From assembly GCA_944359085.1 (NCBI GenBank), contig CALVSQ010000011.1:1-34168 (forward strand): 34,168 bases of DNA. The letters are read 5' to 3'. This document shows positions 33,937-34,168 of the stretch, one piece after another. Positions within the stretch are counted from its first letter, which is position 1. Every line of letters starts with the position of its first letter. This stretch comes from an uncultured Bacilli bacterium (lineage in GTDB: Bacteria > Bacillota_I > Bacilli_A > RF39 > UBA660). Under the pieces are notes generated by a model. That model was not told the DNA's origin and did no database searches. It was given only the letters and a program-made list of their open reading frames with translations. The translations under genes were made by a program, and so were the position numbers.

Positions 33937-33966
33937 ATGATCCCTCCTTCCACACAACTACTTGAG

Positions 33967-33995
33967 ATTATATCACTTTTTTCTTTATTTTACAA
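33967..33995 (-). promoter_or_regulatory. rpsU promoter
   Basis: TTGTAA -35 (33990-33995), 17-bp spacer, TATAAT -10 (33967-33972) with upstream TGA. Confidence 0.8.
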
Positions 33996-34009
33996 TAGTT
34001 TTTTATTAA

Positions 34010-34044
34010 AAATAAAGAAAAAGAATGATTTTCACCATTCTTTT
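34010..34044 (-). terminator. Terminator of the right-edge gene
   Basis: 9-bp stem (34019-34027 with 34036-34044, AAAAGAATG/CATTCTTTT) and a U-rich tail on the minus strand; it overlaps the partial gene's stop. Confidence 0.82.
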
Positions 34045-34168
34045 ATACCGGACAAGAAGTCAAACATCTAATAGAAGAACCTATTAAATTACCCCAAGTT
34101 TGACAGTTTTTGAATAAAAAAGCAAAATAACCTATATAAAATATAGTTTTTTTATGTTTTAGGTATTG
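34043..34168 (-). CDS. C-terminal end of a small Cys-containing protein (partial)
   Basis: The frame is open from the right edge to a TAA at 34043-34045, giving 41 residues: a hydrophobic part (TIFYIGYFAFLF) and then FKNCQTWGNLIGSSIRCLTSCPV with three cysteines. A terminator follows at once, which supports a real 3' end. The start is outside the window. It could be a small membrane-associated or Cys-rich peptide; I do not recognise the family and cannot exclude a chance frame. Confidence 0.5.
   Translation of the reverse strand, partial: QYLKHKKTIFYIGYFAFLFKNCQTWGNLIGSSIRCLTSCPV

Overview
This window is a very AT-rich chromosome segment (roughly a quarter G+C by eye) from a low-GC Firmicute. 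The gene content (SpoVG, YabG, Veg, SpoVB-like flippase, CamS-GatCAB, RelA-Dtd, RecX, LexA, FtsK/SpoIIIE, enolase, MurD, S21-YqeY) and the use of TGA as a stop (for example at the yabG/veg, gatC/gatA and dtd/permease junctions) point to an uncultured gut-type Bacilli lineage near Erysipelotrichales/RF39 with the standard code, not to a true Mycoplasma. No rRNA, tRNA, CRISPR array, insertion sequence or prophage was seen. Almost everything is on the minus strand; the exceptions are spoVB-like, the radical SAM gene, a 68-aa gene and lexA.

Layout, left to right. 1-300: spoVG. 356-2993: an operon read leftward from a MerR-type promoter (53-aa ORF, BmrR-like MerR regulator without a sensor domain, VirD4/TraG-like ATPase, M19 dipeptidase). 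3043-4112: a Fic protein with three tandem 11-bp repeats upstream of its promoter. 4151-5136: yabG-veg, a pair also adjacent in Bacillus. 5204-6968: a 108-aa anchored protein and a pilin-like protein with a C-type-lectin/FGE-like tail whose last codons look like the variable region of a diversity-generating retroelement. 7147-10446: a three-gene envelope operon (153-aa protein, tandem SBP-GGDEF protein with a degenerate GGDEF motif, YihY). 10608-11249: unknown protein with a possible zinc site. 11379-15446: camS-gatC-gatA-gatB. 15501-20619: a tightly overlapped operon comN-relA-dtd-AI-2E-type permease-nitroreductase-recX. 20697-21986: spoVB-like flippase. 22157-23605: YfcC-type carrier. 23713-24630: TIGR01212 radical SAM protein. 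24784-24990: 68-aa protein. 25006-26772: HerA-like ATPase. 26843-27921: an SOS locus, with lexA divergent from a small HTH + small membrane protein operon and a LexA-box-like site in each promoter. 27932-30130: ftsK/spoIIIE. 30184-33193: murD-PEBP-eno. 33264-33936: rpsU-yqeY. The right edge holds the 3' end of a further small gene.

Common architecture: many promoters carry an extended -10 (often TGATATAAT), genes inside operons overlap by ATGA or more, and most terminators are hairpins whose downstream arm contains the stop codon. Several long ORFs begin upstream of the true start; starts given here follow Shine-Dalgarno placement and, in two cases, the promoter position. The most interesting points are the candidate diversity-generating target protein, the divergent SOS small-protein operon, and the MerR/VirD4-like/M19 operon with a 19-bp-spacer promoter.
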